A DNA stretch of 64,000 nucleotides from CAKZQX01 sp034435975 (GTDB lineage Bacteria; Chloroflexota; Chloroflexia; Chloroflexales; Chloroflexaceae): contig DAOTWD010000145.1 in the NCBI GenBank assembly GCA_034435975.1, forward strand, positions 62,001 to 126,000, written 5' to 3'. The stretch's first letter is position 1, and every line of letters begins with the position of its first letter. A program made the position numbers and the translations under genes. Positions 61,844 to 64,000 of this stretch are shown here, piece by piece. The notes beneath the pieces were generated by a model. The model was given only the letters and a program-made list of their open reading frames with translations, ran no database searches and was not told the origin of the DNA.

Positions 61844-62773
61844 ATGAAGCATAATCCCGCAGCGCCAATCGGCGTGCTACTGATGGAGTATGGCGAGCCG
61901 ACGCACGTGGATGAGGTCGAGACCTACCTGAGTGCACACTTCGGTGGGCGCACGCCGCCGCCAGAGATGGTTGACTATCTACGCCAGCGCTTTCGCGCCG
62001 TCTGGCAGGGTGATAGCGCTGATCCAGTACCGCCGCGTATTGCCAATGCGCTGGCCACAGAACTGGCGCAGCGCACCGGCGACAACTATCGGGTTACCTG
62101 CGCCGCACGTCACTGGCAACCAGATCTCGAAACCGGGCTGCGCACCCTGGTTGATCAGGGCGTACAGGCAGTCATTGTGCTACCGCTCACGCCGCACACC
62201 TCACAGATGGCCCTGCGCGACTACCAGCAGGCCCTGGCCCAGGCGCAGCAGCGCGTGAGCGTGCCCGCGCTACGGCTGATCGAGGCCTGGGCCGAGCTGC
62301 CAGCACTCAACACGCTGTGGGCCAGCTATGCCCAGGCCGCCCGCGAGCAGCTACCGACGGCGGTACAACACGAGGCCGTGCTGATCTGTTGTGTCCACAG
62401 CGTGGCCGAGAGCACTCGCAAGCCTGAAGCCGACTACCGGGCGCAACTCGAGGCCACAAGCGCAGGAATAGCGAATCGGGCCGGGTTTGCGCAGTGGCGG
62501 TTGGCCTTCCACAGCGCCGAGGGGCCGGGGCAGTGGCTCGGCCCGGACGTGATCGCGTTGCTCGACCCGCTGGCTGCCGAGGGGGTGCGGGCGGTGTGCT
62601 ATCTGTCGATTGGCGCGATCTACGATAATGTGGAGCTATGCTACGAACTCGATGTCCGCGCTGTGCAACGCGGGGCCGCACTGGGCCTGCTCGTGACCCG
62701 GGCTGCACTACCCAACGCCGCACCACTGCTGATCAGCGGTCTGGCCGACCTGGTTGACCGGTCAGCGCGTTAG
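61844..62773 (+). CDS. hemH: Ferrochelatase
   Basis: A 309-residue enzyme of the ferrochelatase fold that inserts iron into protoporphyrin or a coproporphyrin, the late step of haem synthesis. The start GVLLMEYGEPTHVDEVETYL matches the family. The catalytic His is likely in LICCVHSVAEST, and the acid in IGAIYDNVELCYELDV replaces the common SDHIETLYELD. AGGAG precedes the ATG. Which porphyrin it uses is not clear; the sequence is divergent around GQWLGPDVIALL. It stands alone, after the repeats and the HD-GYP remnant, with no other haem genes. Confidence 0.9.
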   Translation: MKHNPAAPIGVLLMEYGEPTHVDEVETYLSAHFGGRTPPPEMVDYLRQRFRAVWQGDSADPVPPRIANALATELAQRTGDNYRVTCAARHWQPDLETGLRTLVDQGVQAVIVLPLTPHTSQMALRDYQQALAQAQQRVSVPALRLIEAWAELPALNTLWASYAQAAREQLPTAVQHEAVLICCVHSVAESTRKPEADYRAQLEATSAGIANRAGFAQWRLAFHSAEGPGQWLGPDVIALLDPLAAEGVRAVCYLSIGAIYDNVELCYELDVRAVQRGAALGLLVTRAALPNAAPLLISGLADLVDRSAR

Positions 62774-62882
62774 CGCGTTGGCACGTTGAGGTGGATCGTT
62801 CAAGCGGCCTGGTTAACAGGCATCACTGACATTGCAGAGCGGATCGAGCGTAAGAAGCGGCATAATGGTTAAGCGGCGCTGG

Positions 62883-63884
62883 CTATTCAGTCGTCGCCCT
62901 GAGTTGCGCAGCCAGCGCCAGACTGCGTTGTTTGTAACGTTCTGCATCAGCGGGATTGTTGCGCCGCCAGACACGGATTGGCATATATTTCTGGATTTCA
63001 TACAGCAGATAAAACTGACGGCGGATCATTGCTGCTGGCGACATATCACGTTGGATACCATAGCCTTCCCAGAACGCCGGTTCACTGATACCACAATAAT
63101 CGAGGACAGCAAACTCGATTTCAGGATCGCCCCACAGGGCACGGTCGAAGTCCACGATCCCGGTCACATTGCCCGTCGGATCAATCAGAATATTCTGGCC
63201 CCACACATCCATGTGCAGCAGAGATGGTGCAACCGGGCGATCAAAGAGGTGTAGATACGGCTCCAGCAGGTCGCGCATACCCTGCGCTTCGGATGGTGTG
63301 TAACACCCACAGGCTACCACGTCATCAATCAGACGGTGCCACATGGCATGAAAGGCCGCCGCCCAGTCAGGTTGGGCTGGCAGCGGATGGTGCGCCCCTA
63401 GATACCCATAGCCCGGCGGAGCAACGACATCACTACGCGCCAGACATGTCGAACTCGTCAGCCTATGCAACTGACGCAAATACACACCAACCTGACGCAA
63501 CGCACGATCCCGACCGCTCACGCTCAACCCCACTGCCTCACTCAGTGGCATACCGGGCAAGGCGGTCATCAACAGATAATCACGGTCGATGTGCGTGCGA
63601 CGAAAGTCATACCCGACTATTTCTGCAACCGGTATCGTTGTTCTGGCCCGTATCAGCATGTGCAGGTCTGGTTCCTGGCGCATCATCAGCCGTTCATAGA
63701 ACAGAAAGCCTGCATCATCGGGCGGGGCAATGCGCAATACATAGCGCCCGGCGGGGCTTTCCACATAGTAGGATGTGTTGTGTTTGCCCGTGCGAATCGG
63801 GATGAATGTCAGCGTAGCAGGATCTACAGCGAGCAAGGGTTGCGTCAGTTCGATCAGGGTGGCAATCGCAAATGTCTCAGCCAT
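62883..63884 (-). CDS. Phosphotransferase family (APH/choline kinase fold)
   Basis: A 333-residue protein of the aminoglycoside phosphotransferase/choline kinase fold. Catalytic loop LLHMDVWGQNILID (H-x-D-x-x-x-x-N) lies near residue 210, and the metal motif GIVDFDRALWGDPEIEF follows. SYYVESPAGRYVLRI near residue 40 binds nucleotide. Usual substrates are small hydroxylated molecules: choline, homoserine, methylthioribose or antibiotics; none can be chosen here. GAAGGTG precedes the ATG at 63884. The partial gene upstream on the same strand ends 16 bp before it, so they probably form an operon. Confidence 0.88.
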   Translation of the reverse strand: MAETFAIATLIELTQPLLAVDPATLTFIPIRTGKHNTSYYVESPAGRYVLRIAPPDDAGFLFYERLMMRQEPDLHMLIRARTTIPVAEIVGYDFRRTHIDRDYLLMTALPGMPLSEAVGLSVSGRDRALRQVGVYLRQLHRLTSSTCLARSDVVAPPGYGYLGAHHPLPAQPDWAAAFHAMWHRLIDDVVACGCYTPSEAQGMRDLLEPYLHLFDRPVAPSLLHMDVWGQNILIDPTGNVTGIVDFDRALWGDPEIEFAVLDYCGISEPAFWEGYGIQRDMSPAAMIRRQFYLLYEIQKYMPIRVWRRNNPADAERYKQRSLALAAQLRATTE

Positions 63885-63900
63885 AGCGAACACCTTCGGG

Positions 63901-64000
63901 CTACATATCCCAGGTAGCATCACCATAGAATGCACCGTGATCGCGCTGCACAAAAGCGGTAATCGCTGCCCGCCGGTCGCCCAGCCGAAAGTGTGGCCCA
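63901..64000 (-). CDS. C-terminal end of an unknown gene
   Basis: The last 32 codons before TAG read GPHFRLGDRRAAITAFVQRD, then HGAFYGDATWDM. This is the end of a gene that starts beyond the window edge. The family is not recognised. It ends 16 bp before the phosphotransferase start and is probably co-transcribed with it. Function cannot be given. Confidence 0.55.
   Translation of the reverse strand, partial: GPHFRLGDRRAAITAFVQRDHGAFYGDATWDM

Overview
The window looks like the chromosome of a Chloroflexota bacterium, most likely class Chloroflexia and order Chloroflexales. This is inferred from several traits seen together: moderate GC, exported proteins with Pro/Thr-rich linkers, a repeat module of the type F-x-x-Y-W-x-x-H-G-G ... 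F-G-x-P in two surface proteins, secreted proteins ending in V-Y-L-P-x-I-x-R, a phasin-like protein, and housekeeping genes scattered singly among repeats and decayed genes. There is no phage, plasmid or CRISPR signature. Species assignment is not possible from the sequence alone.

Layout. 0-10 kb: end of gltX, a DUF4388 protein, cmk, a tandem PH-domain membrane protein, a large exported protein plus an ABC ATPase without a visible permease, then on the minus strand a zinc-ribbon protein, nadD and two hypothetical proteins. 10-20 kb: a lipoprotein, a repeat-rich 1.1 kb gap, a histidine-kinase-like protein lacking the phospho-acceptor histidine, a class B penicillin-binding protein, an S41 peptidase homologue lacking its lysine, a sirtuin and a VanW-domain surface protein. 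20-23 kb: a SAM-I riboswitch with terminator controlling metY-metX (methionine from homoserine). 23-32 kb: a 1354-residue secreted subtilase, an AAC(3)-family acetyltransferase, an MBL hydrolase, a GT2 glycosyltransferase coupled to a 2-keto-4-pentenoate hydratase homologue, and a phasin-like protein. 32-37 kb: a tRNA Leu-Val-Phe operon with a consensus promoter, an alpha/beta hydrolase, nth, tRNA-Gly and an orphan DUF2357 nuclease-like gene.

37-50 kb: a truncated HAMP gene, a phosphomannomutase/phosphoglucomutase, an endonuclease/exonuclease/phosphatase pseudogene, an SDR-DUF2867 protein, an orphan pair resembling complex I membrane subunits, a ParA-zinc-ribbon protein divergent from a small protein, a GT-C glycosyltransferase with a flippase-like partner, and a threonine dehydratase remnant. 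50-64 kb: a zinc-ribbon membrane protein, a DUF4397 protein, a DinB-fold protein, a thioredoxin-reductase-like flavoprotein whose CxxC is replaced, MurT without GatD, CsbD, a palindromic repeat field, a LamG/DUF11 surface protein, a metal-binding lipoprotein, an HD-GYP pseudogene, hemH and a phosphotransferase.

The most unusual signal is a dispersed family of 119-156 bp elements with about 17 bp inverted ends (consensus TACTACAACGAGACWTC). Five full copies and one possible end are present. Four of the five full copies lie only about 31-44 bp upstream of a start codon, in both orientations. Together with a separate 151 bp branched foldback 48 bp upstream of the ABC gene, they suggest mobile or regulatory leader elements. 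A second theme is decay: five recognisable pseudogenes, and three enzyme homologues lacking a hallmark catalytic residue.
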